Assembly (NCBI GenBank): GCA_036583965.1
Contig: JAZBQD010000001.1
Span: forward strand, 28,554,597-28,618,596
Length of the DNA: 64,000 nt
Reading direction: 5' to 3'
Origin: Prunella strophiata
Taxonomy: Eukaryota; Chordata; Aves; Passeriformes; Prunellidae
Positions within the stretch are counted from its first letter, which is position 1. Each line of letters starts with the position of its first letter. Below, one piece after another: positions 24,637 to 35,600 of the stretch. A program made the translations under genes and the position numbers. Below the pieces are notes generated by a model. The model had not been told where the DNA came from. It did no database searches and saw only the letters and a program-made list of their open reading frames with translations.

Positions 24637-24845
24637 GAGAATCAAAGCGGGGATGTCAGCCCTGACCGCGGGGGTCACGGAGCCCCGCCTGGCACGGAGT
24701 GCCGCGGTCCCCTGGGCCTCCGGGAGCCGTGACCACCTCCCCGGGGCAGCCCATTCCAGCGTCTCATCACCTTTTCCGTGAATAAATGGCTCCTGATTTC
24801 CAAAATAAACCTCCCCCGGTGCAGCTTAACGCGCTGTCCGCTCCT
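24637..24845 (-). mobile_element. CR1 LINE 3' fragment
   Basis: Reverse-strand translation gives degenerate remnants of the CR1 ORF2 C terminus (RFILEIRSHLFTEKV then WNGLPRGG, compared with the usual RFHLNTRKNFFTVRV and WNRLPREVV), followed by GC-shifted 3' sequence. Truncated and old; boundaries approximate. Confidence 0.6.
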
Positions 24846-27000
24846 CCTGTCGCTAATACAACTCAGGTGGGGGCGTTCCGCAGGTACCAAGCCCTGCAGC
24901 CTCAGGGACAGGACCAGGCACGCAGAGGGCAGGGCACCCGGGTGAGAAGTGAGCCATTGTTTTATCCCAGGTGTGTGCCCCGCCTGAAGGTCAGACCCCC
25001 GAGGTGCGGGCCGTGCTCAATGAAGAGCCCCGTGGTGTGGGGTGGTTCTCCTCAGGGCACGGCCGGCGAGGGGCAGGGCTGCTAACGGGGTGAGGGGCCG
25101 TGAACTGCTCCCTCCGCGCTGCCGGCCCCAGCCTGCCTCCCGGGCAGGAGCCTTCCCCCGGACTGCCAGGGCCCTGGCTGTGACACTGCTGCTGGACGAG
25201 GTGGCTGTGAGGAAAGGAATGAGATTTCGCGTTCCCACATTACATTCCCCGCAGTGAATTAGCCCAGGCTGACTAAAAGTGACATTGGTGAATTTGGGTC
25301 CTCGCTATCTCTTTGACAAGTTATGTAGAAGAAAATACAATTTTCAATATTTAGCATTCAAAATCAACCCTTCTTCTATAAGCAGGAGCATTTTAGAGGC
25401 AGTAGAAGAGTAGTTCAACTGCTGAACACATTTGGTTCCTGCCCCAGCTCTTCCTCAGCATCACCTACTCGTATGACAGCAGAGATGCTGTTGGCATGCA
25501 GGTCCAGGGGTTCCATTACTGTGGAAGTACCTCCTACGTGTTGAATAAGCATTCTCATTAAGAAGGTATTAAGAGGGAGAGGGTATATGTAAATAAATAA
25601 GTCTTAATGCATTTTTTTTTCAAAAATTTACTAAAAGAGTCACATATACAATCATAAATACAATCATCTCTTTGTCCTTCACTCTCAAATACAACCTGTG
25701 TTCAAAGTGCCTTGCAGCTATTGCCTGAAGCCATACAGCTCTTCTGTAATACATGAGCTTGTTCCAATCCTTTAGTTTGAGGCAGAAAAGTTACAGCCAC
25801 AGATAAAAATTACTGTCCAAAGTCAGGTCAGGACTAATTTTCTGGACTTCTTGTGTACATACCTCCATAGACAGTTTGTTCAGGGATATCAATTTTATTA
25901 ATAAAATAATGGTCTGTGATTAAGTTTTATTCTCATTGTTTCTCTTGTTCTATAAACAAATTGAGTTAATAACAAATGTATTACAATCTAAGCATACTTT
26001 AAAATATTCCAGACCCACATTTTAAACACAAAAACAGATCTGCATGTAGAGCTTTCAGCATCCTAGGCCTAATACTGCTTTAACACTCACCCATGGCAGT
26101 TCTCCAGAGGTACACATGAAGAACCTTTCCATGATTACTGTGGTCTTCTGAATAACCATGGATCTTGAGAATTCTAAAAATAGGCTCAATGTGCAAATGC
26201 AAAGATGAAACACATTTTTCTCTCCTCTGAGTGCAATTCTACAACTTCATGAAGGTAAAAAACCTTAATTTGGCAACTAGACAATCACAATTTTAAAAAA
26301 AAATTTGCAAACAAATTACACAAAAGAAAATCACACAAAAAAAATTTGCCTTTTAAAAGACCATGGTCATTTTTAAATGAAAACACTATATATTAAATAC
26401 CCAGGAAAAGACCATTAGTGTTCTTTATGAGGAACAGACCTAAAATGCAAACACACCCAGTGAGATGTCCCCTGCCACCACCAAGGCTGCTTTTCCCATG
26501 CTCATACCCTTCTTGTGTTAATGCTTTCTCAACTAAAAGCTATAAATAAGACTGTTGTCTAAGATTCCTTAAATTAAAGTAAGTGAATTATGACCAGAAT
26601 AGAAACAAAACTCAGTAGAGTAAGGCCACAAAAACATAGTGCTAAGCCTCCTGGCAGAATTAATCCAGCACAGCCTGAACACAGAGAACCCTTCAGTGCT
26701 GACATGCTTGTGAAGATCAGGCTATGCATGCAGGTTAATGTGAGGCTGCCCAGAGCCAAACTCGTGCAGGAATACTGCAAGGGGCTGGTGAAAGGGCTTG
26801 GGGTGGGGAGGCAGCTCAGATGCAGCAGGTAGCCCTTGCTAACATGGCTTATCTTTCTTTCCCTTCCATACAGGGCACAAAATTCAGAGCAAGCACTCTG
26901 CACCTAGACCTGCAAAACCTCTAGCCACTTCAAAAAACACTGACAGCTGAGAAAAAAATCACATTCATTTTCTATCAGGCAAGTGGACCCACTGCCAGTT
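24846..27000. other. Gap between BMS1 upstream region and homeobox gene
   Basis: From 24846 to about 25260 the sequence is GC-rich with CpGs but shows no gene. From 25260 to 27000 it is AT-rich and probably contains the 3' UTR of the homeobox gene: the nearest minus-strand AATAAA is plus-strand TTTATT at 25926-25931 (another at 25894-25899), giving a 3' UTR of about 1.07 kb if used. Confidence 0.45.
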
Positions 27001-27939
27001 TCATGTCTGACCCAAATGACAGACTGAATTCTGGCCACTGAAAGCAGAAAGGTAACTTTTTGTCTGACTTTGCTCTGCGTTTTGCTCATTCTCAAACAGG
27101 AAATCTAACCCTATTCCCAAAATGTCATTTCTCATGCCCAGCCAATGAGAATCATAGTCATTTTCTGTCTCCAGCAGCTGCTGCTCATACGATGGGGCTG
27201 GAGTGGCAAGTGTCCTTTGATACCCCCCCTCATGCTTTGGAAGTACCAAAGGAGGACTAGCATTACTACCTGCAAACAGAGGTGAACTGTGCCTCATCTG
27301 CTCGGGCTCAAGCTTAGGTTCCCCCCCATCAAAACTGAAAGTGGACCCCTTCCCAAAGGGAGAAGTGCTTGATTTGGCGTACAAACAGTTCTCAACGCCC
27401 AGGCCCTGGTTAGCACTGAAGTAATTTAACACAGGCTTTCTGTACGTGTTCTCTTTAGCTGCTGGGTACTGGTGATCTGCACAAGGCTGGAAAACATCTG
27501 CATCTGAGTAGAAGCTTTCAGGGAAGGATTTCTTCAGGTGCGGGTACTCCTGTGCCTGCTGCACAGGGAGCGAGAACGGAGGGGCGCTCCCCACGCTTCC
27601 CGCACCTAGTGGGACCCCTCTTCCCGAACAGTCCAAACCGAAGTCAGCTGGGGCCTGACCCAGCGCTCCAAAAGTGTTATCCAAGCTCCTGGAATGCATG
27701 TCGAGCCTTGAGTACAGCTGCCCCGAGTAGAAGGGCGGCTGACCCGCGAAGCTCGGGCTCCCTCCTGGCAGTCCTGGCTGCGGGCACAGACGGCTCCGCT
27801 CCGTCCCCGGGCCCGGCTGCGCCCGGGGCCGCTCCTGGCCGGCGCACCGCGGCGGCTTCGGCTTGCCCGGCCTGGCATAGCCGGCGGCTTCGCTCTTCTT
27901 GTGGTTTAGCTGCCGGGCTCTCCGGTTCTGGAACCACAC
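27001..27939 (-). CDS. DUX-like gene, last exon (homeodomain helix 3 and C-terminal domain)
   Basis: Acceptor gtcccgcag|GTGTGG; encodes VWFQNRRARQLNHKK (DNA-recognition helix, Gln at position 50) and then about 297 residues without a known domain: PPFYSGQLYSRLDM, PHLKKSFPESFYSDADVF, PSYEQQLLETENDYDSHWLG, DILGIGLDFLFENE. Stop at 27001-27003. A fully open frame of this length in single-copy sequence argues for a gene under selection until recently or now. Confidence 0.88.
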   Translation of the reverse strand: MWFQNRRARQLNHKKSEAAGYARPGKPKPPRCAGQERPRAQPGPGTERSRLCPQPGLPGGSPSFAGQPPFYSGQLYSRLDMHSRSLDNTFGALGQAPADFGLDCSGRGVPLGAGSVGSAPPFSLPVQQAQEYPHLKKSFPESFYSDADVFQPCADHQYPAAKENTYRKPVLNYFSANQGLGVENCLYAKSSTSPFGKGSTFSFDGGEPKLEPEQMRHSSPLFAGSNASPPLVLPKHEGGYQRTLATPAPSYEQQLLETENDYDSHWLGMRNDILGIGLDFLFENEQNAEQSQTKSYLSAFSGQNSVCHLGQT

Positions 27940-29617
27940 CTGCGGGACCGGCAGAGACTGAGTACCCGGGCCGCCGGGGAACCCGCTCCGCCACCCGCCC
28001 GTCCTCCCTGCCCGGACCGCCCCTCTCACCTGGATGCGGGACTCGGGGATGTCGGTGAGGCTGGAGAGCTGCTCCCGCAGGGCGAATGCCGGGGTACGGC
28101 TCCTTCTCGAAGGCGCGGACCAGCAGCTCCAGCTGCGCCTTGCTGAAGGTGGTTCGCTTGCGCCGGCCGCCCTCCCGCCCCGAGCTGGGGCCGGCGGGGC
28201 GCGCCCGGGGCTCGCCTGCGGGGAGAGAGCGGGCAGCGGCGCTCAGCGGGGCCGGGCAGCGACCTCCTGCCCCGCCGCCGCCAGCGCCAGCACCGCCACC
28301 AGCACCGCCACCAATCCAGCCAACACCGCCACCAGCACCGCCACCAATACCGCCACGAGCACCGCCACCAATACCGCCACCAACACCGCCACCGGCACCG
28401 CCACCAACACCGCCACCGGCACCGCCACGAGCACCGCCGCCAAAACCGCTACCAACACCGCCACCAATCCAGCCAACACCGCCACCAATCCAGCAAACAC
28501 CGCCACCCGCCACCAATCCAGCCAACACCGCCACCAATCCAGCCAACACCGCCACCAATCCAGCCAACACCGCCACCAATCCAGCCAACACCGCCACCAA
28601 TCCAGCCAACACCGCCACCAATCCAGCCAACACCGCCACCAATCCAGCCAACACCGCCACCAATCCAGCCAACACCGCCACCAATCCAGCCAACACCGCC
28701 ACCAATCCAGCCAACACCGCCACCAATCCAGCCAACACCGCCACCAATCCAGCCAACACCGCCACCAATCCAGCCAACACCGCCACCAATCCAGCCAACA
28801 CCGCCACCAATCCAGCCAACACCGCCACCAATCCAGCCAACACCGCCACCAATCCAGCCAACACCGCCACCAATCCAGCCAACACCGCCACCAATCCAGC
28901 CAACACCGCCACCAATCCAGCCAACACCGCCACCAATCCAGCCAACACCGCCACCAATCCAGCCAACACCGCCACCAATCCAGCCAACACCGCCACCAAT
29001 CCAGCCAACACCGCCACCAATCCAGCCAACACCGCCACCAATCCAGCCAACACCGCCACCAATCCAGCCAACACCGCCACCAATCCAGCCAACACCGCCA
29101 CCAATCCAGCCAACACCGCCACCAATCCAGCCAACACCGCCACCAATCCAGCCAACACCGCCACCAATCCAGCCAACACCGCCACCAATCCAGCCAACAC
29201 CGCCACCAATCCAGCCAACACCGCCACCAATCCAGCCAACACCGCCACCAATCCAGCCAACACCGCCACCAATCCAGCCAACACCGCCACCAATCCAGCC
29301 AACACCGCCACCAATCCAGCCAACACCGCCACCAATCCAGCCAACACCGCCACCAATCCAGCCAACACCGCCACCAATCCAGCCAACACCGCCACCAATC
29401 CAGCCAACACCGCCACCAATCCAGCCAACACCGCCACCAATCCAGCCAACACCGCCACCAATCCAGCCAACACCGCCACCAATCCAGCCAACACCGCCAC
29501 CAATCCAGTGCCTTAAGAGCCCTCCACCCCGGCCTTTAGCGACCCCCGCCCACCCGGCCCGGCCCCTCTGGGGCTCCGCGGGTGACTCAGAGCCGTCTCC
29601 CACACCTCCATTGTCAT
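27001..29617 (-). CDS. Single-homeobox DUX-like gene (sDUX type), homeobox frame broken
   Basis: A PRD-class homeobox gene, presumably a nuclear DNA-binding transcription factor. After removing one surplus base, the homeodomain aligns without gaps over 60 positions: F8, L16, FEKEPYPGI in helix 1-2, IPESRIQ, W48, F49, Q50, N51, R53. FEKEPYPGI and RARQLNHKK closely parallel FERNPYPGI and RSRQLRQHR of human DUX4 homeodomain 1 (recalled). An intron sits between homeodomain residues 46 and 47, as in many PRD-class genes. There is one homeobox only. The 312-residue part after the intron is open, Ser/Pro/Gly-rich, and ends in an acidic/aromatic segment. The position next to TMEM254 is that of mouse Duxbl. 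In mammals DUX proteins activate early embryonic genes; the role in birds is unknown. Modelled product about 395 residues if the candidate first exon is right. Confidence 0.8.
28030..28215 (-). CDS. DUX-like gene, homeobox exon with one-base frame break
   Basis: Acceptor ctctccccgcag|GCGAG, donor ATCCAG|gtgaga, 186 bp. Encodes EPRARPAGPSSGREGG, then RRKRTTFSKAQLELLVRAF and EKEPYPGI; the frame then breaks, and the next frame carries LREQLSSLTDIPESRIQ. Dropping one A of the AA at 28085-28086 (plus strand) restores a complete homeodomain and makes the exon 185 bp, which fits the phases on both sides. Confidence 0.85.
28275..28509. repeat. Degenerate CCGCCACC-rich leader of the 21-bp minisatellite
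   Basis: Imperfect 9-27 bp units built on CACCGCCACC with variants (accaatacc, acgagcacc, accggcacc), grading into the first interrupted 21-bp copies. It looks like the edge or precursor of the homogeneous array. Confidence 0.85.
28510..29508. repeat. 21-bp minisatellite, about 47 near-perfect copies, in intron 1 of the DUX-like gene
   Basis: Unit CCGCCACCAATCCAGCCAAC plus AC minus the overlap, i.e. a 21-bp period (AATCCAGCCAACACCGCCACC with rotation). By eye all copies are identical across about 1 kb. 21 is a multiple of three and the unit has no stop in most frames, which creates artificial frames (ATNPANT, GLVAVLA, GGGVGWI repeats) on both strands. Confidence 0.96.
29554..29617 (-). CDS. 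Candidate first coding exon of the DUX-like gene
   Basis: ATG at 29617 opens MTMEVWETALSHPRSPRGAG and a Pro, followed by CCGG|gtgggc. The exon leaves exactly the one base that the homeobox exon needs to complete a Gly codon. No family similarity supports the peptide itself; evidence is phase and position only. If right, intron 1 is 28216-29553 and is largely minisatellite. Confidence 0.35.
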
Positions 29618-32600
29618 CCCATCACCAAAATACACATAATGAGGGCTCGCCCCATCCAAGGAGCCAAAGTGTCTCCCAGCGAAGTCCCCGCTGCTGCCAC
29701 CAACCCATCCACCTTTCTTTAATTCAAATGGAGAGCAAATAATTTCATGAAGAAATGTTCCACCTTTGGTTCAACCCTCTGAGGGAGCTCCCCTTGTCTC
29801 TGCACTGCAGGCTTGGAGCTCTGCTGGAAACTAGGTGCTTCCCCCAATGCAAGGAGGCCTCCATATCACCCTTCTCCTAAAGGCAAGCCATCCCACCCCT
29901 TACTGCACCCAGGTGACAAGTCCTTGTCTTCCCCATTTGGTTACCCTGCTCCTATTCCCATCTATGGGACATTTCTCATCAGCTTTACTGCAGGAAATAA
30001 AATGCTGGTGGCTTTCCTAGACATTGCATCAACACCCAATGTTCACAGCAAAGGACAAAGCCTCCCCCAGCACACACTCAGGTCACCCAGGTCAGATGGA
30101 GCAGTCTCCCTCTGGAGTGCATGCTGAAGAGCTCAGCAAAGGTTTTCCTTTCCTGGGGAAGCTTTTTTTCCCTCCAGACAGCTCTGCTCATCCAAGTCAG
30201 GTACAGAACAAGAAAGGTCTGTGCTATCAGTCCAAGGTGAAATCATGAGCAGCATATTAATTCAAAAGACTGGCCAGAAATATGATTTAAGAGAGCCAAG
30301 AGTGACATAAGGGACTTACAGGGAGCAACAGTTGCAACACTGAAAAGGATTAGATGTTAGAAGAGAAGCAAATCAATTAGTCAGTGTAATAATTTGTCAA
30401 ATGAGGCCACTAATGGCTATCACTGAAGGTGTTCAAGAACAGCAGCATCATTACATCATTTGTTTTTCATCTCACTTGTCCCCATTTATTTTTCAAACTT
30501 GGGACCTACTCCAGCTTGCTGTGAATCTGAAGGGCACAGGGACAAAGTGTGTGTGAGCTGGTACACACTGTTTGCATTCTGTAGGGACCAGTGCACCCAT
30601 CATCCATACTGCCACTTCTGGGCTGAGCTGCACAAGGGTTTTAACATTACACACACCATCACAGTGCTTCTCAACAGAAAATTAATGTCCTTCCACACAG
30701 GGATGGCAGTCAGCTCCTGTGAGTCTTGTACTCCAGAGACTGGATTCCTTTAGCAGCTCGGTCCTTAAGGCAGTGTAAATGCACTCAGAAACCACTATGC
30801 CTAAATAATATTTTCAAGCAGAAGTGCATATGTATCTGAGTGCTCAGATACAATAAGCAGACTTCTAAAGCTTGGGGGCATAGTTTTACTGACAGTGTTC
30901 ACTCCAGCAAATTCAGCTTCAGCTATTAATTCTTGTTCTAAGCATGCAGGGTTCACCTCTAGCTGCCATGAAGTCCTCACAGGGCTTTGCACATAGTCGT
31001 GCACAAGCCATCTCCAGTGCACTTTGGGCTAGCAAAGCTCATGCAGCTGCTCCTTCAAAAAAAGCTGATTTTTTTTTTTTAATTTTTTTTTAGTTTTTGG
31101 TGAACTTAATACAAGCATCAGCATGGGACAGGGATGCACAGGGGCAAAGGGTAAGAGAGAATCGGGGAGCCTCAGTTTGAACTGGCACAATAAAGTATGG
31201 AATTGCATAAGACCTTTCCATCTCTCTGCAATTCCAATACAACTGTCCATGGGATACATGCTACACTGGATCAAGGAAACCAAGGACATTTGCAGGGTAC
31301 AAAGAGATTACTCGTTCAGTCTGGAGAGAGGGAATGCTGGAACAAATGCTCAAAAGTTTCTTTCTGGATTTCCAGTTTTCATGACAGAAAAGATCATCTA
31401 ATGGGACTGACTACAACACAAAGCTGCCCCTGTAGGCAGCCTGCAATACTGAGCCCTAAAGAACAGGGAAAGCACCTCCTCCAACACACACATACACACC
31501 TTATAGACACAGCCAGTGCAGGAGAGATAAGAAGGAGCCAGCAGAGGCTTGCACAGACTTGCACTACTTGCTAACAGTGACTGTCCATCACTGCTAGCTC
31601 GGCCTCAAATAGAACACGCTTTTGTTAACATCCCCTAGCGCAGAGAGAGCAGTTCACACTTCCCGGAGTTATTGTTTGAGGAACTCTGCCAGGCAGCCTC
31701 TTTACACCCTTCATTTTCAGAGATTTTCTTTGCAATGCTAATCGATAGAGATTGTGAGTTTTGTTTTTAAGTCAGATTCCAGGAAAGAAGATGACAATCG
31801 TTGCCTCCCCCTCCTTTTCCTCCTTTTTCTGCTGAGGCATATGGACTTGGCCTAACATAAAAGCTAATTTCTGCCACAGCTGCAGTTTGACCATACTCTA
31901 ATCAAGAACGATGACCAGCCCTTGCTGCCCATGTTCCCTTGGCATCCTCATGCTGTTGCATGCCAGTAATAATCAAAACAACTGTGTGTGAGCTCCTGCA
32001 TCCCCTCTCTGTGTTCCATCAGGAAAATAGTATTTTGACCCCTACTTTTGATTCATTTCACAAATAGAGAAATTGGAGGAGTGTGGGAAAAGAAGCAGCA
32101 TGCTTAGCAAAACCAGCATCTCTTCGGTTCATAGATTGTCTTCAGACTTCCACAAAAATCTATAGCAAAATCCCGTGGATTTAAGTAGAGTCCAAATGTG
32201 GAAACCCATTCTGCCAAGGTTCCTTTATGCCCTTTGTGATACAAGTGCATCTACAGAGGAATCCAAATCACAGGTGGGATATGCTGAGAATAGAACAGAA
32301 ATGAAGGATAGGTAAGTAAAGTGCATTTAGGAGCAACAACATAATTCTTAGACAAGGACTAGCCTCAGTGCTCTTTAAAATGGCTCTCGAAGAAAGGTTT
32401 GCACCTATCCTATGCAGGGCATTGGAAGCAGCTCTGTCCTCCAGAGCAACCCTCATGTCAGGAGCTGCAAGGTGGCCCTAAAATCATGCTAGCGTGATGG
32501 TATGCTGAATCACCCAGTGCAGCAGGGCTCTGTCACCAGGCGCCTGCCTGGGGAGTCTTAGGACAAACGCCTTTCAGAAATCCCTACATCAAACATTTTC

Positions 32601-35600
32601 TAGGGCAGTACAAAGCTATTGATGTTTGAGCAGAACTTTCAGCCTGAAGGAGGCAAGATCAATTTCACTAGTTGGTCTTCAGACATTAACACCTCATAAA
32701 AAGGGTGCTCATGCCCTGCTTATCTGGAATGCTTCTTTAATTATCTTTTGGTACACCTTTTGCAGCCCATTACTTACCAGTCAACACTGCTTTAATTATG
32801 GGTTTGGCAGTAACAGGCAGCTCTTACATCGTTGAAATAAAAATGCCAGGGAGCAACCCGGAAGAATTGTAAAGAGATTTCATGTTCAAATGGAAAACGG
32901 TGGAATTCAGCAAAGCTACATGGATTCTCATTCACAAAGATTTGATACCACGAGCAGTACTCTCATGGCCAGGGGCACCCAGGAACCTTCCAGAGAACAT
33001 GAGCAAGTGATGGTTGGGCTCTCCCCTGCTCCTCAGGGAAAGGAGCACTTCCAGCAGCCCCACTTGCTCTGAAAAGTGGTTCAGTGTCCAGACATGTCCA
33101 GTTCCATGGGGTGTCAGCAGGATAAGCAGGATGGAGGCACATTTTGCACCTTGAGCAAAAAGAAGGCAAAATATATGACAATCCTTGCTTTTCAAGAGTA
33201 TTCATTCCCCAGTCCAGAACTGGCTCTTGAGAGATCTGTCACCTTCACTGAGCTTTCCCTAACAGTAAACACCTTTGTTAGCCAAAGGATTGCTCTAGAC
33301 CTTTATCCTGCCAGAAATAAATGTTGCTTCTAGTGCTTGAAGGTGGAGGCAAAAAATATTGCTGAAAACACCATGTACTTTTGGGACATACCAGTCTTGC
33401 TCTAGCTCACACTAAAATCTATATGTTTCAAGATGAAAAAGGCATTAGGCCCATTTCAGATAACTTGGAATAATATTACACTTCAGTATTTCTTATATTT
33501 AAATAAATATAAGATATAATTTAAATAGTTAATGTGACTGATTGTAATGCTCTGAAATCCAGGGTAATAATAAAAAAAGCTCCTACCTACAAGACTGAAT
33601 GTCTGTCTCACCTGATATTGAACTCTTCACCAATGACAAAAACTGAATACCTGCCACAGGAAGGTAGGAATCTATAACCAGCTCAGTAAATTATACACTG
33701 GTACTTTTACTTGGAAATTATGATGAAGACCTTGGTCATTTTCAGCCTAGAGTTTCTACTTTGTGAATTTATTCAGTCTTTTTCTGAATGTATGTAAAAT
33801 TTTAGCTTCCCAAGCACCCTCTCACTAGGATGTGTTATGTGAAACAACACTCAGTTTTCTCGTGTTCTGAACATGTAACCAGCTAGGAAAGTGGTGATCA
33901 GTGCCCCCAGCCTCATGCAATATAATGTCTCCTGCTCTGGTGGAGGAAAAATCTGTGTCCTGTGGGACAGACCTGCCTCCCACAGCCACACATAACACTG
34001 ATCTGCAGTTTGGAAAGGCTGAGCCTGAGTCTGTAAAGGGTTAGGATGACAACAGAAAAGGACAAATCAGCGGAGCAGAGTCCACACCAGTGCAGGAATG
34101 GGCTAGAATAGGATGTCCCTGTTCAATAATCCTAATGAATAGATTATCAGTATTCTTGACCCCACTGAACACACAGTAGAAAAGCCACACAGCAATGCAG
34201 TAGGGAACCTGTGGTCACTAAAATCCTGCCTCAGGAAACATTAAAAAAATATGGATAAAAAATATCCTCCAGAAATCCAGCCTGGGCCTCCAGAGGGTTA
34301 CTGAGCACAATTCAGTCTGGCGAAGCCCTCACTTGAGCACCACTGAGATAAATGTGATTTCCTTTAACTGTAGTGGTATTTCATGCCCAGTACAGTCAGG
34401 CTCACAGGCTGCTTTATTTTATGGTAATCCTTTTCCCTGTACTCTGTGCTGTCTCCTTCCCTGTCTCCTTCCCTTTGTGAGAAAGCATCTGTCATCGTCC
34501 TCACCCGTGCTGTTTCTGTAACTGCAGATTTATCCTGTGACTGATCAGCTCCAGAAGCACCACTGGACTCTTAGACCTGAGAGGATCAGACCTCTGAACT
34601 GCAGATGTTTTAGGAAAAGGACTGTGTTTTTCTTGTGCTGACAGAATACCAGCACACCACAAGATACTATAGAAATACAGCAGATCCCAACATGGTAGTC
34701 TGCTGAACTTGATTATGATAACTAGTCACCTAAAGACGAGTGAATTTGGCCTTAAGGCTAGTCTGCTGGGACTGGAGACAAGTTGTCTGGAGTCTTCTCC
34801 TCCCAGTTTAAAGAACTATTGCTCTAACCTCCCTTGTCAAGCCTATTCCTCCTCATCTCCCAAATAACATCCCCACCCATGTGGCTGCAGTGAAACATGC
34901 TTCCCACCTATCTCACCCATCTGCTAGTGAGTGACCCCATTTCTTTGCTAGATCTGCACTGGCTTTTTTCTACTGCATTTAGTTTTCCCATCACAATATT
35001 CCTATTCCAGACACATAGGAAAAAATATTCAGGATTAGAAAACTGTCAATTGACATGACTTGTTCATTAACTGAGAAGCACAAAAAAGATCTATTAGTTG
35101 GTCCCAATGGACCCTCAAGAACAGTAAATGAAATGGAAACTTCTCCTTTTTCTCAACACTGCTACTCTGTGTTTACTGCCATACCACTTGGCAATATAAG
35201 GCAGTGTCTTTCCCAATAGGAAGCAGAAATAAATAGTTAGGAATTCTTTCAGAGAGAAAGAAGAAATAGTGTCAGATTCCAAACACTAAGTATTAAAATA
35301 CACAGGCACTGTCATGAAGTGGTTAAAGGCCAGAACATGGCACCAAAATGCTGAGGGTTTGCTGGAGATTTACTCCTTCATCCTGTACAACCAGTGTATG
35401 TGCTGTAGGATGCTGATGTGCAGAGTCACTGCACTGGGCCTGTATGAAATATGCTTTTGGATAGTCTAAGCTGCTCAGGTTTTTCCAACATGACCAATAT
35501 GAATAAGGCTGTCTGTCACAATTTATCCTTGCAAAGTACATTCAGTTTTATTAAATATCCTCCCCAAATGGCATAAAATGCCTTTAAAAAAATCTTGTAA

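Noticed and set aside
27677..29603. Long frames of GLVAVLA, ATNPANT, HQSSQHR and GGGVGWI repeats
   Set aside because: All are readings of one 21-bp tandem repeat in different frames and strands; lies between exons of the homeobox gene.
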